A stretch of 9,752 bases of DNA from Methanomassiliicoccales archaeon (GTDB lineage: Archaea; Thermoplasmatota; Thermoplasmata; Methanomassiliicoccales; JACIVX01), in assembly GCA_028682925.1 (NCBI GenBank), contig JAJRAG010000018.1, positions 1-9,752 of the forward strand. Direction: 5' to 3'. The notes under the pieces were generated by a model, which worked only from the letters and a program-made list of their open reading frames with translations, ran no database searches and was not told where the DNA came from. Shown here piece after piece: positions 1-6,153 of this stretch; the first letter of the stretch is position 1; each line of letters begins with the position of its first letter. The translations under genes were made by a program, and so were the position numbers.

Positions 1-594
1 CTCAATAAGAAGGAAACGAAGGGAAAGACAAAGGCGAAGTTCGAGATCGTGCAAGAGATTCTGCCTCTTATTGCTGAGAAATCCGCGAAGATCGTCGGAA
101 AAGACGTCCCCTCACTCAACGGAACCATAACGAAGATAATGAACGTCGTCTGGATCGATGACACGATTAAGTTCGAAAACAAGAAACACAAGATCAAGAT
201 CACGGTATACAACTACACTCCCAAGTCTCAGAGCTTCAGTCTACATCTGGTCGTTCCACAGGGGTCTATTCAAGATAAGAAGGTCGATCCGATTCCATCG
301 GAGATGAAGGATGGTCAGAAGATCACCTGGGAGCTCAGACGTCTGTCCTCGACCGCAAAGGTGGAAATCGCACTCGAGCTTACAGGCCTCGAAGCGGAAG
401 CGTACGAGGAGAACGAACTCTACTCGAGTGGAATCAACCCAATCTTCATCATCGGGGCTGACCCACTACCAGGAGATTGGGACGTGGAAGCCCTTGCGGT
501 GACAGAAGTCGATGTCTCGGAAGCACCAGAGGATTTGGATGAGGAGGAAGTCGACTACGACGAGCAAGCGGAGGTGCTGAACGATGAGCAATGA
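1..594 (+). CDS. top6B: DNA topoisomerase VI subunit B, C-terminal part (5' end outside window)
   Basis: This is the C-terminal 197 residues of the ATPase subunit of type IIB topoisomerase VI, which with subunit A makes ATP-dependent double-strand passage and relaxes and decatenates DNA. The frame is open to base 1, so the GTG at 49 is an internal Val codon rather than the start. The GHKL ATPase and transducer domains lie upstream of the window. What is visible is a basic linker (residues 1-13), then a beta-rich segment resembling the Ig-like C-terminal domain of some euryarchaeal Top6B proteins. A conserved-looking GADPLPGDW motif follows. The last 30 residues hold 15 Asp/Glu and no Lys or Arg, so they form an acidic, probably disordered tail. 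The stop overlaps the start of top6A by 11 bp. Identification rests on the adjacent, unmistakable top6A and the usual top6B-top6A gene order, plus the C-terminal motif. Confidence 0.88.
   Translation, partial: LNKKETKGKTKAKFEIVQEILPLIAEKSAKIVGKDVPSLNGTITKIMNVVWIDDTIKFENKKHKIKITVYNYTPKSQSFSLHLVVPQGSIQDKKVDPIPSEMKDGQKITWELRRLSSTAKVEIALELTGLEAEAYEENELYSSGINPIFIIGADPLPGDWDVEALAVTEVDVSEAPEDLDEEEVDYDEQAEVLNDEQ
570..576 (+). promoter_or_regulatory. Shine-Dalgarno site for top6A
   Basis: GGAGGTG lies 7 nt before the ATG at 584 and inside the top6B coding region. It fixes the top6A start and indicates translational coupling across the 11-bp gene overlap. Confidence 0.75.
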
Positions 595-1699
595 TAACGG
601 CACCGAAGAAAAGCTTGACAATGACCCGGTCGCAAGACTGTACGAAATCGCAAGCTCGATCTACGATCAGCTCTCTGCCGGAAGAATACCAAAAATGGTC
701 ATTCCCCTCAGGACGAAAAGCAACATCAGGTTCGATCCGAAGCTTGGCGTCTGGAAGTACGGAAAAGCCTCTGGTGCTCGATCAGCGAAGAAGACCAAGG
801 GAGCTCAGATGCTGCTTCGAACCATGTTCGTCCTTGAGTTCATCGAAGACATGATCGCTCAAAACAAATCCTCCACCTTGAGGGAGATGTACTACATCTC
901 CGAAGGCTGGGGAAAAGGTAAGTTCAGCTCCCAGGACGAATCGAACCTGCTCGCTGAGGACCTTGAGATCGTGACCAAATGCGTCAGGGAGGACTTCAAG
1001 CTCAGACCGGAGGAGAACGGAGCAAGCGTGATGGGAGACCTCGTCATCACGGAGACTGACCGGAAAGGAAAGGTGAAGAAGATAAACTGCCGGGATGATG
1101 TGGGAGATTCTGGGTACGGAATACCATATAACGTGGAGAAAGACAAGATAAAGCTCATAGAATCGGGCGCGGCCTTCGTATTGGCCATAGAGACCGGTGG
1201 TATGTTCGATAGACTCATAGAGAACGGATTCGATGAAAAGGCAGGTGCATTACTGGTCCACCTCAAGGGTCAACCTGCGAGGAGTACGAGGAGATTCATC
1301 AAGAGGTTGAACGAGGAGATGAACCTACCCGTTGTGGCCTTCACCGATGGAGATCCCTGGTCATTCAGGATCTATGCCTCCGTTGCGTATGGAGCGATCA
1401 AGACGGCGCATATATCGGAGTACCTGGCAACTCCCACGGCTGAGTTCGTCGGGATCACGGCCTCTGACATCGTGAATTACGAACTTCCTTCGGACAAACT
1501 AACGGACATGGACGTTCGCGCATTGAACGCTGAGCTCAAAGACCCCAGATTCAATGATGAGTTCTGGAGGGGAGAGATCGAGACCATGCTCCAATTGAAC
1601 AAGAAAGCAGAGCAACAGGCACTGGCGAAATATGGCCTTGACTATGTGACCGATACATACTTGCCAGAGAAATTGACGGAAATCGGCGTCATGCATTAG
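584..1699 (+). CDS. top6A: DNA topoisomerase VI subunit A (Spo11-like)
   Basis: This is the DNA-cleaving subunit of topoisomerase VI, the archaeal homologue of eukaryotic Spo11. It makes a two-base-staggered double-strand break through a 5'-phosphotyrosyl link. At 371 residues it has the normal family length. The winged-helix CAP domain carries REMYYIS (residues 100-106). Either Tyr103 or Tyr104 is the nucleophile, and Tyr104 aligns better with the Spo11 tyrosine. The Toprim domain supplies the metal ligands Glu203 in ETGGMF and Asp255/Asp257 in DGDPWS. The C-terminal region after about residue 290 is the usual helical dimerisation part. The ATG at 584 has a strong Shine-Dalgarno site 7 nt upstream and overlaps the end of top6B, so both subunits come from one message. 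The gene ends 39 bp before the convergent lysS stop, and I see no T-rich terminator in that gap. Confidence 0.97.
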   Translation: MSNDNGTEEKLDNDPVARLYEIASSIYDQLSAGRIPKMVIPLRTKSNIRFDPKLGVWKYGKASGARSAKKTKGAQMLLRTMFVLEFIEDMIAQNKSSTLREMYYISEGWGKGKFSSQDESNLLAEDLEIVTKCVREDFKLRPEENGASVMGDLVITETDRKGKVKKINCRDDVGDSGYGIPYNVEKDKIKLIESGAAFVLAIETGGMFDRLIENGFDEKAGALLVHLKGQPARSTRRFIKRLNEEMNLPVVAFTDGDPWSFRIYASVAYGAIKTAHISEYLATPTAEFVGITASDIVNYELPSDKLTDMDVRALNAELKDPRFNDEFWRGEIETMLQLNKKAEQQALAKYGLDYVTDTYLPEKLTEIGVMH

Positions 1700-1738
1700 G
1701 GAATCCTGGCGACCAACATACTCGCTCTGAGGATCTGC

Positions 1739-3283
1739 TCACATTCGCGCGGCGTGTTCTATTCGACCAATGACGAATCCGCGGTCCAAGGTCGACAGGA
1801 AATACCCGAGACGAGGACCGGACCGCCTGTTCACGAATATCTGGTATAGGGCCTGGAAGCCCTTTCCAGACCCAAGTCCACTGGATTTCGCGCATTCATG
1901 GACCGCCTGATGGATGACGTCTCCTTCCCACTCGATCTTGTTGAGCGACTGCAACAAACAATTCATGAAAGCAGTCTCGAGCTCCGTGAGACTTACCTGT
2001 GGCATGTCTTTGGCGATGCAGAATTTGACTTCTTCAGGAGCAAAGTGGTCCAGCCAGTACTTCACACAATCGACCCGCTGCTTCAAAAGCCCGAGCTCCA
2101 TCGCATCGACACTCACCATATGTTCCGTTCGTTTCAGCACCTCGATGACACCTTCGAATGTCTCAGTGCACTGAACCACACTCACAAGATGCCTGTAAGG
2201 GACCTGGAACGGCATGGTCTTCCTGGTGCCGTCGGGCTGTGAAAGTTCGTACGCCCTCAGCAGATCCTCTTCCCTCTCTCCCGCGCCTCCGTGGTAGTAC
2301 ATATTCTCCGTTCGATCATACTCGTCCACGATGTCGAGGATCCCAAGGCCGGGATCGTAGTCAATGTGCCGGTCAGGATTGTATCGCAGCATTTCATAGT
2401 TGAGAACTGGTGCGGGAGTGATCTTAAGGGCATCGACCCCAGTGACTACCGACCCAGAGGATTTGTGCATCTGCCCTTTCCCTTTCAGCTGCACGAACTC
2501 GTAGGGGATCGGATAGGGAGGCTCTATGCCGAAAATGTCCCTGGCGAACCTTACTCCAGTGTCATAGGATCCCCCCGCTGCCGCATGGTCCTTGCCGAAA
2601 GGCTCGCATGTCACCCCCAGAATCTTCCACTTCGCCGCCCATTCGATACGCCAGGGCAGCTTGCCATCGTCCTTCCGCACGTCAGCCTTGCCATCGTGAC
2701 CGCAAGGGCACTTATATGAGACGAATGGGAACTCGTAGCCAACTACAGTCACGTCGGCGAATCGTCCGCACTCGGGGCAGCGTGGATTGTATGGGAAGAA
2801 GTCGGAAGGGACATCCCTTCCGGTGACTTGCCTGAGTATACTGGCGACCTTGACCTTCTCCTTGATGACAGTGTCGATCGCCTCCGCGAGCCTCCCTGTC
2901 GAATACAGCTCATGGGTCCAGTAGACCTCCGGTCTGACTCCAAGCTCACTGATGGCGTCCAGGAACGGCTGGATGAAATGGTGAGCGTAGTTCATATGCT
3001 CGCCACAAGGACAAGGAATGCTGCATAGAGGTTTCCCGACCTCCTCCCCGTACGACTCTGGAAGGAAAGCGTACCGCCTGCGAAGAGGATCGAAGGAGTC
3101 GACAAGGTAGATCAGCTTCACATCGGCGCCCTTTGCCAGGACGGCCCTATTTACCGCGCCTGCCGTGATCGCCTCACGAAGACTCCCGACATGGATGAAC
3201 CCAGATGGACTGATCCCTGTGGATATGAGATGTCTGTTCCCTCGAGAAATGAGAGTATTCGCGATGACGTCAGCCCAATGCAT
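1739..3283 (-). CDS. lysS: Class I lysyl-tRNA synthetase
   Basis: This enzyme charges tRNA-Lys with lysine using ATP. It is the class I type found in many archaea and some bacteria, unrelated to the class II enzyme. From the ATG at 3283 it has 514 residues, which is normal. The Rossmann catalytic domain carries the HIGH equivalent HVGS (residues 31-34) and the KMSKS equivalent MHKSS (272-276). The inserted region has Cys pairs CPEC (169-172) and CPC (192-194) that could bind zinc. The rest is the helical anticodon-binding part. An in-frame TTG at 3313 would add ten residues, but it lies inside the TATA box at 3312-3323 and so would not be transcribed. From that TATA, transcription should start near 3290, giving a leader of only about 8 nt before ATG 3283. 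The gene converges on top6A and diverges from the Sec61-beta gene. Confidence 0.96.
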   Translation of the reverse strand: MHWADVIANTLISRGNRHLISTGISPSGFIHVGSLREAITAGAVNRAVLAKGADVKLIYLVDSFDPLRRRYAFLPESYGEEVGKPLCSIPCPCGEHMNYAHHFIQPFLDAISELGVRPEVYWTHELYSTGRLAEAIDTVIKEKVKVASILRQVTGRDVPSDFFPYNPRCPECGRFADVTVVGYEFPFVSYKCPCGHDGKADVRKDDGKLPWRIEWAAKWKILGVTCEPFGKDHAAAGGSYDTGVRFARDIFGIEPPYPIPYEFVQLKGKGQMHKSSGSVVTGVDALKITPAPVLNYEMLRYNPDRHIDYDPGLGILDIVDEYDRTENMYYHGGAGEREEDLLRAYELSQPDGTRKTMPFQVPYRHLVSVVQCTETFEGVIEVLKRTEHMVSVDAMELGLLKQRVDCVKYWLDHFAPEEVKFCIAKDMPQVSLTELETAFMNCLLQSLNKIEWEGDVIHQAVHECAKSSGLGSGKGFQALYQIFVNRRSGPRLGYFLSTLDRGFVIGRIEHAARM

Positions 3284-3311
3284 GATATCAGACTGGTGCA
3301 AACATCCAGCC

Positions 3312-3323
3312 AAAATATAAATC
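3312..3323 (-). promoter_or_regulatory. TATA box of lysS
   Basis: Read on the minus strand the sequence is GATTTATATTTT, centred about 35 bp upstream of the ATG at 3283. This matches archaeal TATA placement (about 27 bp before the transcription start) with a very short leader. It argues against the TTG start at 3313. Confidence 0.65.
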
Positions 3324-3349
3324 TATGTAGCTAGGAACAAGAAGCGTCT

Positions 3350-3364
3350 GCCGATGATGTCGGC
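3350..3364. promoter_or_regulatory. Inverted repeat midway between the lysS and Sec61-beta promoters
   Basis: GCCGA, 5 bp, TCGGC. It lies 26 bp from the inner edge of each of the two divergent TATA boxes, so its centre coincides with the midpoint of the promoter pair. It could be a binding site for a dimeric regulator. Five-base arms are short, so chance is a real alternative. Confidence 0.25.
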
Positions 3365-3390
3365 CAACCTGAAGTGAGTCCCGGAAACGT

Positions 3391-3400
3391 TTTTATATTT
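3391..3400 (+). promoter_or_regulatory. TATA box of the Sec61-beta gene
   Basis: TTTTATATTT is centred about 35 bp before the ATG at 3430. It predicts a transcription start near 3422 and a leader of roughly 8 nt. GGGAGGGG at 3412-3419 resembles a Shine-Dalgarno site, but it would lie upstream of that predicted start, so which element matters is unclear. Confidence 0.6.
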
Positions 3401-3429
3401 CGATACATGATGGGAGGGGCGGTAAGCGA

Positions 3430-3594
3430 ATGGCGAAAAAGAAGAACGAAGGATTCCAATCCGCGGCGGGCCTCATAAGGTACTTCGATTCCGAGGATGA
3501 GAAAGCGTTCCGGATAAATCCCTGGTTCGTCATCTCAATGGCAGTCGGACTGATAGTCTTGGTCGAGATCATGAGACAGCTATTCCCCACCTGA
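3430..3594 (+). CDS. secG: Preprotein translocase subunit Sec61-beta (SecG)
   Basis: This is a 54-residue single-helix membrane protein, the small accessory subunit of the archaeal SecYEbeta protein-conducting channel. The N-terminus is lysine-rich (MAKKK), followed by the family motif SAAGLIRYFD (residues 11-20), which packs on the cytosolic side. A linker with RINPW (28-32) precedes one hydrophobic segment, about residues 33-50. The architecture and motif match archaeal Sec61-beta, which normally has 50-60 residues. The ATG at 3430 is preceded by GGGAGGGG at 10 nt spacing and by a TATA box. The gene is transcribed divergently from lysS and appears monocistronic, with T-rich sequence right after its stop. 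Because it is so short it is easily missed by length-filtered gene calling. Confidence 0.9.
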   Translation: MAKKKNEGFQSAAGLIRYFDSEDEKAFRINPWFVISMAVGLIVLVEIMRQLFPT

Positions 3595-3599
3595 ATGCT

Positions 3600-3624
3600 G
3601 TTTCCTTTTTCAGACAGAGTTTTT
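3600..3624 (+). terminator. T-rich terminator after the Sec61-beta gene
   Basis: Two runs of five T (3606-3610 and 3620-3624), plus an earlier TTTCC, begin 6 bp after the stop codon. Archaeal RNA polymerase commonly terminates at such oligo-T stretches without a hairpin. Confidence 0.5.
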
Positions 3625-3639
3625 GATGAGGAGCACACT

Positions 3640-3966
3640 TCACATGAAGTCCTCACGAGGAGGCGAGAAGACATCGATTGCTATCGTGTCCTCTAGGACT
3701 TCGACACTGTGTTCGATGTTAGGTTCTACCCAATAGCCATCACCCTGGCCCAGCGTGTGTTCTTTGCCGCCAATCGTGATTCTGAACTTGCCTTTCTCCA
3801 AAAAGCCAATCTGCTCATGAGGATGCTTGTGACCGGGTATCCTTGCACCCTTCGTTAGGCTGAATTCGATAATCTGGCAATGCTTTCCGCAAGCGAGCAT
3901 TCTTCGAAGAATGCCATTCATGGGGTTCGCAACACTTGCATCCTTTCCTTTGAATATCAAGTTCAC
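3640..3966 (-). CDS. Small single-domain cupin protein
   Basis: This is a 108-residue cytosolic protein made of one conserved cupin beta-barrel. Motif 1 runs from Gly40 through His46 and His48 (HKHPHEQ, residues 46-52) to a glycine near 59. Gln52 stands where the motif usually has Glu, a common variant in this subfamily. Motif 2 runs about 73-86 and ends in His86 (VEPNIEH). His46, His48, Gln52 and His86 are the likely metal ligands. The C-terminus PPREDFM is typical of small cupins that sense or bind ligands as well as of enzymes, so no reaction can be assigned. The start is GTG at 3966. There is no Shine-Dalgarno site, but a TATA box is centred 31 bp upstream, which suggests an almost leaderless message. 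The gene diverges from abfD, and the shared upstream region has interleaved inverted repeats, so joint control is possible. Confidence 0.88.
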   Translation of the reverse strand: MNLIFKGKDASVANPMNGILRRMLACGKHCQIIEFSLTKGARIPGHKHPHEQIGFLEKGKFRITIGGKEHTLGQGDGYWVEPNIEHSVEVLEDTIAIDVFSPPREDFM

Positions 3967-3992
3967 ACCAATTGGTAGAAGGGGATTGACGG

Positions 3993-4000
3993 ATATAAAT
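3993..4000 (-). promoter_or_regulatory. TATA box of the cupin gene
   Basis: ATTTATAT on the minus strand is centred about 31 bp before the GTG at 3966. It predicts transcription starting near 3970, i.e. a leaderless or nearly leaderless message, and supports the GTG start. Confidence 0.6.
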
Positions 4001-4008
4001 CACATTTG

Positions 4009-4038
4009 TCGGACTCTCTTGACCGTCCGATCTCAAGA
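4009..4038. promoter_or_regulatory. Two interleaved inverted repeats between the cupin and abfD promoters
   Basis: TCGGAC (4009-4014) pairs with GTCCGA (4025-4030), and TCTTGA (4017-4022) pairs with TCAAGA (4033-4038). Both dyads have perfect 6-bp arms and 10-bp spacers, and they are offset by 8 bp. The block is 8 bp upstream of the cupin TATA box and 30 bp upstream of the abfD TATA box. It should therefore not be transcribed from either and looks like an operator or upstream activator site. Confidence 0.4.
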
Positions 4039-4068
4039 ATTGGCTCCACTGGACATCGGCCGCCAACA

Positions 4069-4077
4069 GATATATAC
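4069..4077 (+). promoter_or_regulatory. TATA box of abfD
   Basis: GATATATAC lies 54 bp before the ATG at 4131. It predicts a transcription start near 4100 and a leader of about 30 nt, enough to contain the Shine-Dalgarno site at 4119-4127. Confidence 0.55.
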
Positions 4078-4118
4078 TCGATTCCACGTAAATCCCCTAC
4101 AATCCCCCAGTTTCATGT

Positions 4119-4127
4119 GAGCTGATC
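4119..4127 (+). promoter_or_regulatory. Extended Shine-Dalgarno site of abfD
   Basis: GAGCTGATC matches 8 of 9 bases of the extended complement GAGGTGATC to the archaeal 16S rRNA end. It ends 3 nt before ATG 4131. It supports the first of the two adjacent ATG codons (4131 and 4134) or the second equally well. Confidence 0.45.
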
Positions 4128-4130
4128 GCT

Positions 4131-5594
4131 ATGATGAATGGTAAACAGTACCTTGAAAGCCTTAGGAAGATGAGGACCGAGGCGTATGTTTTCGGAGAGA
4201 GGATCGACAGCGTCGCTGACCATCCATTCACCTGGGAGCACGCGAACGCCGTGGCCATGACCTATGAATTGGCGCATGACCCTCAGTATTCGGACCTCAT
4301 GATAGCCACTTCCCATCTCACCGGGAGGAAGATCAACCGCTTCACCCACATACACCAGAGCGCCGATGACCTGGTTAAGAAAATCAAAATGCTCAGGATG
4401 ATAGGACGGAAGACAGCTTCCTGCTTCCAGAGATGCGTCGGTTTTGATGCGATGAACGCAGTCTACACAACAACCTTCGAAATGGACCAGAAGCTCGGTA
4501 CCGGCTATTTCGAGCGAGCCAAGGACTTTGTGAAATCAGTGCAGGAGAACGACCTGATGATCGGAGGCGCGATGACGGACGTGAAGGGAGATAGGAGCCT
4601 GAAACCAAGCCAACAGTCAGATCCCGATATGTTCCTGCACATCGTGGAGAAGAGGGATGACGGAATAGTGGTCAGAGGTGCCAAAGCCCACCAGACTGGT
4701 TCCGCGAACTCTCACATGATGTTGGTCATGCCCACGCTGAACATGAGCGCAGACGATGCCAACTACTCTGTGTCATTCGCGGTCCCTTCGGATGAGAAAG
4801 GAGTGATCCACATCCTTGGAAGGCAGACCAACGACTCAAGGAAGTACGAGGGGGGAATAGACAGGGGCAATCTGGGCTATGGAATCGTTGGTGGAGAGGC
4901 GCTCGTCGTTTTCGATGACGTGTTCGTGCCAAATGAGCGGGTATTCATGGCGGGTGAGTTCGAGTTCTCCGGCATGCTAGTGGAACGTTTCGCATCATAT
5001 CACCGACAGAACTACGGCGGATGCAAGGCCGGAGTCAGCGACGTGATCATCGGCGCGACCTATGGCCTCGCCCAGGCTCACGGAGTGCAAGACGCATCTC
5101 ACGTGAAGGACAAACTGACTGAGATGATACACCTGGCAGAAACTCTTTATTGCGGCTCAGTTGCATGCTCGAGCGAGGGAAAAGCGACGAAATCGGGTGC
5201 CTTTCTGGTAGATCCGCTCTTGGCGAACGTAACGAAGCACAACGTGACCAGATTCATCTATGAGATCGGGAGACTTTCGCAAGACATCTCAGGCGGAATC
5301 GTCGCAACTTTGCCCTCACAGAAGGACTTTCAGGATGAGAAGATTGGCAAGTATGTCGAGAAGTACTGCAAAGGCAAGGAAGGGGTCTCCGCTGAGGAGC
5401 GCGCTCGGTTGGTGAGACTCGTGGAGAACATCACGGGAGGAACCGCCTTGATAGAGTCGATGCACGGAGCGGGATCTCCTCAGGCGCAAAGAGTCATGAT
5501 CTTTAGACAGGGTAATCTTCCCGCAAAAGCGGAATTCGCGAAAGTACTGGCGGGAATCAAAGAGGACGAGATGCTCAAGAGGATCCGAGGATAG
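4131..5594 (+). CDS. abfD: 4-hydroxybutyryl-CoA dehydratase / vinylacetyl-CoA delta-isomerase
   Basis: This FAD and [4Fe-4S] radical enzyme converts 4-hydroxybutyryl-CoA to crotonyl-CoA. It is used in GABA/succinate fermentation and in the archaeal 3-hydroxypropionate/4-hydroxybutyrate and dicarboxylate/4-hydroxybutyrate carbon-fixation cycles. It has 487 residues, against about 490 for the Clostridium aminobutyricum enzyme. The acyl-CoA-dehydrogenase-like fold contains all four cluster ligands at the known spacing: Cys98, Cys102, His291 and Cys298, equivalent to Cys99, Cys103, His292 and Cys299. Thr189, Glu256, Tyr295 and Lys299 match the described catalytic residues one position higher. The HRQNYGGCK motif and the cysteines separate it from flavin 4-hydroxyphenylacetate 3-monooxygenases, which share the fold but lack the cluster. 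It has its own TATA box and Shine-Dalgarno site and diverges from the cupin gene. No other gene of a carbon-fixation cycle is in the window, so the pathway is open; amino-acid or succinate fermentation is equally plausible. Confidence 0.93.
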   Translation: MMNGKQYLESLRKMRTEAYVFGERIDSVADHPFTWEHANAVAMTYELAHDPQYSDLMIATSHLTGRKINRFTHIHQSADDLVKKIKMLRMIGRKTASCFQRCVGFDAMNAVYTTTFEMDQKLGTGYFERAKDFVKSVQENDLMIGGAMTDVKGDRSLKPSQQSDPDMFLHIVEKRDDGIVVRGAKAHQTGSANSHMMLVMPTLNMSADDANYSVSFAVPSDEKGVIHILGRQTNDSRKYEGGIDRGNLGYGIVGGEALVVFDDVFVPNERVFMAGEFEFSGMLVERFASYHRQNYGGCKAGVSDVIIGATYGLAQAHGVQDASHVKDKLTEMIHLAETLYCGSVACSSEGKATKSGAFLVDPLLANVTKHNVTRFIYEIGRLSQDISGGIVATLPSQKDFQDEKIGKYVEKYCKGKEGVSAEERARLVRLVENITGGTALIESMHGAGSPQAQRVMIFRQGNLPAKAEFAKVLAGIKEDEMLKRIRG

Positions 5595-5651
5595 TAATTA
5601 TCTGGGCCAGCACTCCCACGGATGAATGCAGATTCGAACATTTCCGAAAAC

Positions 5652-5659
5652 ATTATATC
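5652..5659 (+). promoter_or_regulatory. TATA box of the small gene after abfD
   Basis: ATTATATC is centred about 28 bp before the in-frame ATG at 5683. This is the spacing expected for a leaderless message. It would place the earlier in-frame ATGs (5626, 5671) upstream of the transcript start. Confidence 0.45.
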
Positions 5660-5682
5660 CGAAATATCCAATGGCCGCCCTC

Positions 5683-5916
5683 ATGTGCGCTTTCTTGTCT
5701 ATGCATTTGGAAGATGAAGCGGAGAGGAAGATGCTAGGCTACATCCTCAAGGGAGAAGCCAATGTCGATATAGTCTCCAAGAAGTGGGGACGCGTACCTG
5801 AAGCCCACAAGGAATGGCTGTGGGGGAAGGTCGAGACCAAGATCCAGGGAGACCCGAATGTCACAGCGGAGCAGAAGGCGAGACTCGCAGAGATTAAGAA
5901 GGCCCTGAAGATCTGA
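5683..5916 (+). CDS. Small conserved-looking protein of unknown function
   Basis: I do not recognise this protein. From ATG 5683 it has 77 residues: a short hydrophobic start (MCAFLSM), then a charged, largely helical chain with DEAERKML and a Trp-rich middle (KKWGRVPEAHKEWLWGK). The C-terminal helix contains TAEQKARLAEIKKALK. There is no signal peptide, metal motif or clear membrane segment. The same frame is open back to ATG 5626 (96 residues) and ATG 5671 (81 residues), and ATG 5701 (71 residues) is also possible. I chose 5683 because a TATA box centred at about 5655 fits a leaderless start there, and no start has a Shine-Dalgarno site. The gene lies 88 bp after abfD on the same strand, so it may also be carried on abfD read-through transcripts. 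Balanced codon use and absence of stops favour a real gene. Function is unknown. Confidence 0.68.
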   Translation: MCAFLSMHLEDEAERKMLGYILKGEANVDIVSKKWGRVPEAHKEWLWGKVETKIQGDPNVTAEQKARLAEIKKALKI

Positions 5917-6000
5917 TCGACTAGGACTTCCTCGTTTCTCCGTGATATTGAAACCCCTTATCTCCTATTTCATTCAGGTTCAAAGTCAGTTGTGGATCGG

Positions 6001-6066
6001 AGCTGAAGCTGGAATTGACGTGATACTGAAGGGGGCCGATATTCTGGTCCCTTCGACTCTTCAGCT
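6001..6066 (+). ncRNA. Candidate structured RNA element (nested stem-loop)
   Basis: The outer stem is AGCTGAAG (6001-6008) with CTTCAGCT (6059-6066), 8 perfect pairs. Inside it, GAAGGGGGCC (6028-6037) pairs with GGTCCCTTC (6046-6054) through about 9 pairs with one bulged G, closing an 8-nt loop. The two stems are separated by 19 nt on one side and 4 nt on the other. It has no T-run after it and no obvious TATA box, so strand and role are uncertain. It could be a 3' untranslated element of the upstream gene, a small RNA, a DNA-level site, or chance. Confidence 0.3.
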
Positions 6067-6153
6067 TTGTGAAGAGATGCAGTGGGCTTTTCAACACTGC
6101 AACAGTAGAGCGCTATATCGGGCGGATGAGACAGAACTGTGAAAGAATTTCAT

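Noticed and set aside
892..1266. 124-codon minus-strand frame opposite top6A
   Set aside because: It lies wholly inside the well-supported top6A gene, is Ser/Pro-rich low-quality sequence, and has no promoter.
1898..2719. Several plus-strand frames opposite lysS
   Set aside because: All are inside lysS, whose motifs and length are clear; they are antisense shadows of its codon pattern.
3408..3429. Start of the Sec61-beta gene at the ATG pair 3408/3411
   Set aside because: These ATGs are in a different frame from the family motif; only ATG 3430 gives the Sec61-beta sequence.
3637..3650. Perfect inverted repeat ACTTCA-CA-TGAAGT at the end of the cupin gene, considered as a terminator
   Set aside because: It includes the stop codon and is followed on the minus strand by A-runs rather than T-runs. 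A 2-nt loop is also too tight for a good RNA hairpin.
4009..4038. Pseudoknot or riboswitch reading of the interleaved repeats (ABA'B' order)
   Set aside because: The segment lies upstream of both predicted transcription starts, so an RNA fold is unlikely; a DNA site is the better reading.
4131..5594. 4-hydroxyphenylacetate 3-monooxygenase (HpaB) annotation
   Set aside because: Same superfamily, but HpaB lacks the Cys/Cys/His/Cys cluster ligands that are all present here.
5942..6142. GTG-started 66-codon frame (+) in the gap before the alcohol dehydrogenase gene
   Set aside because: No TATA box, no Shine-Dalgarno site, no recognisable motif, and it runs through the strong stem-loop at 6001-6066.
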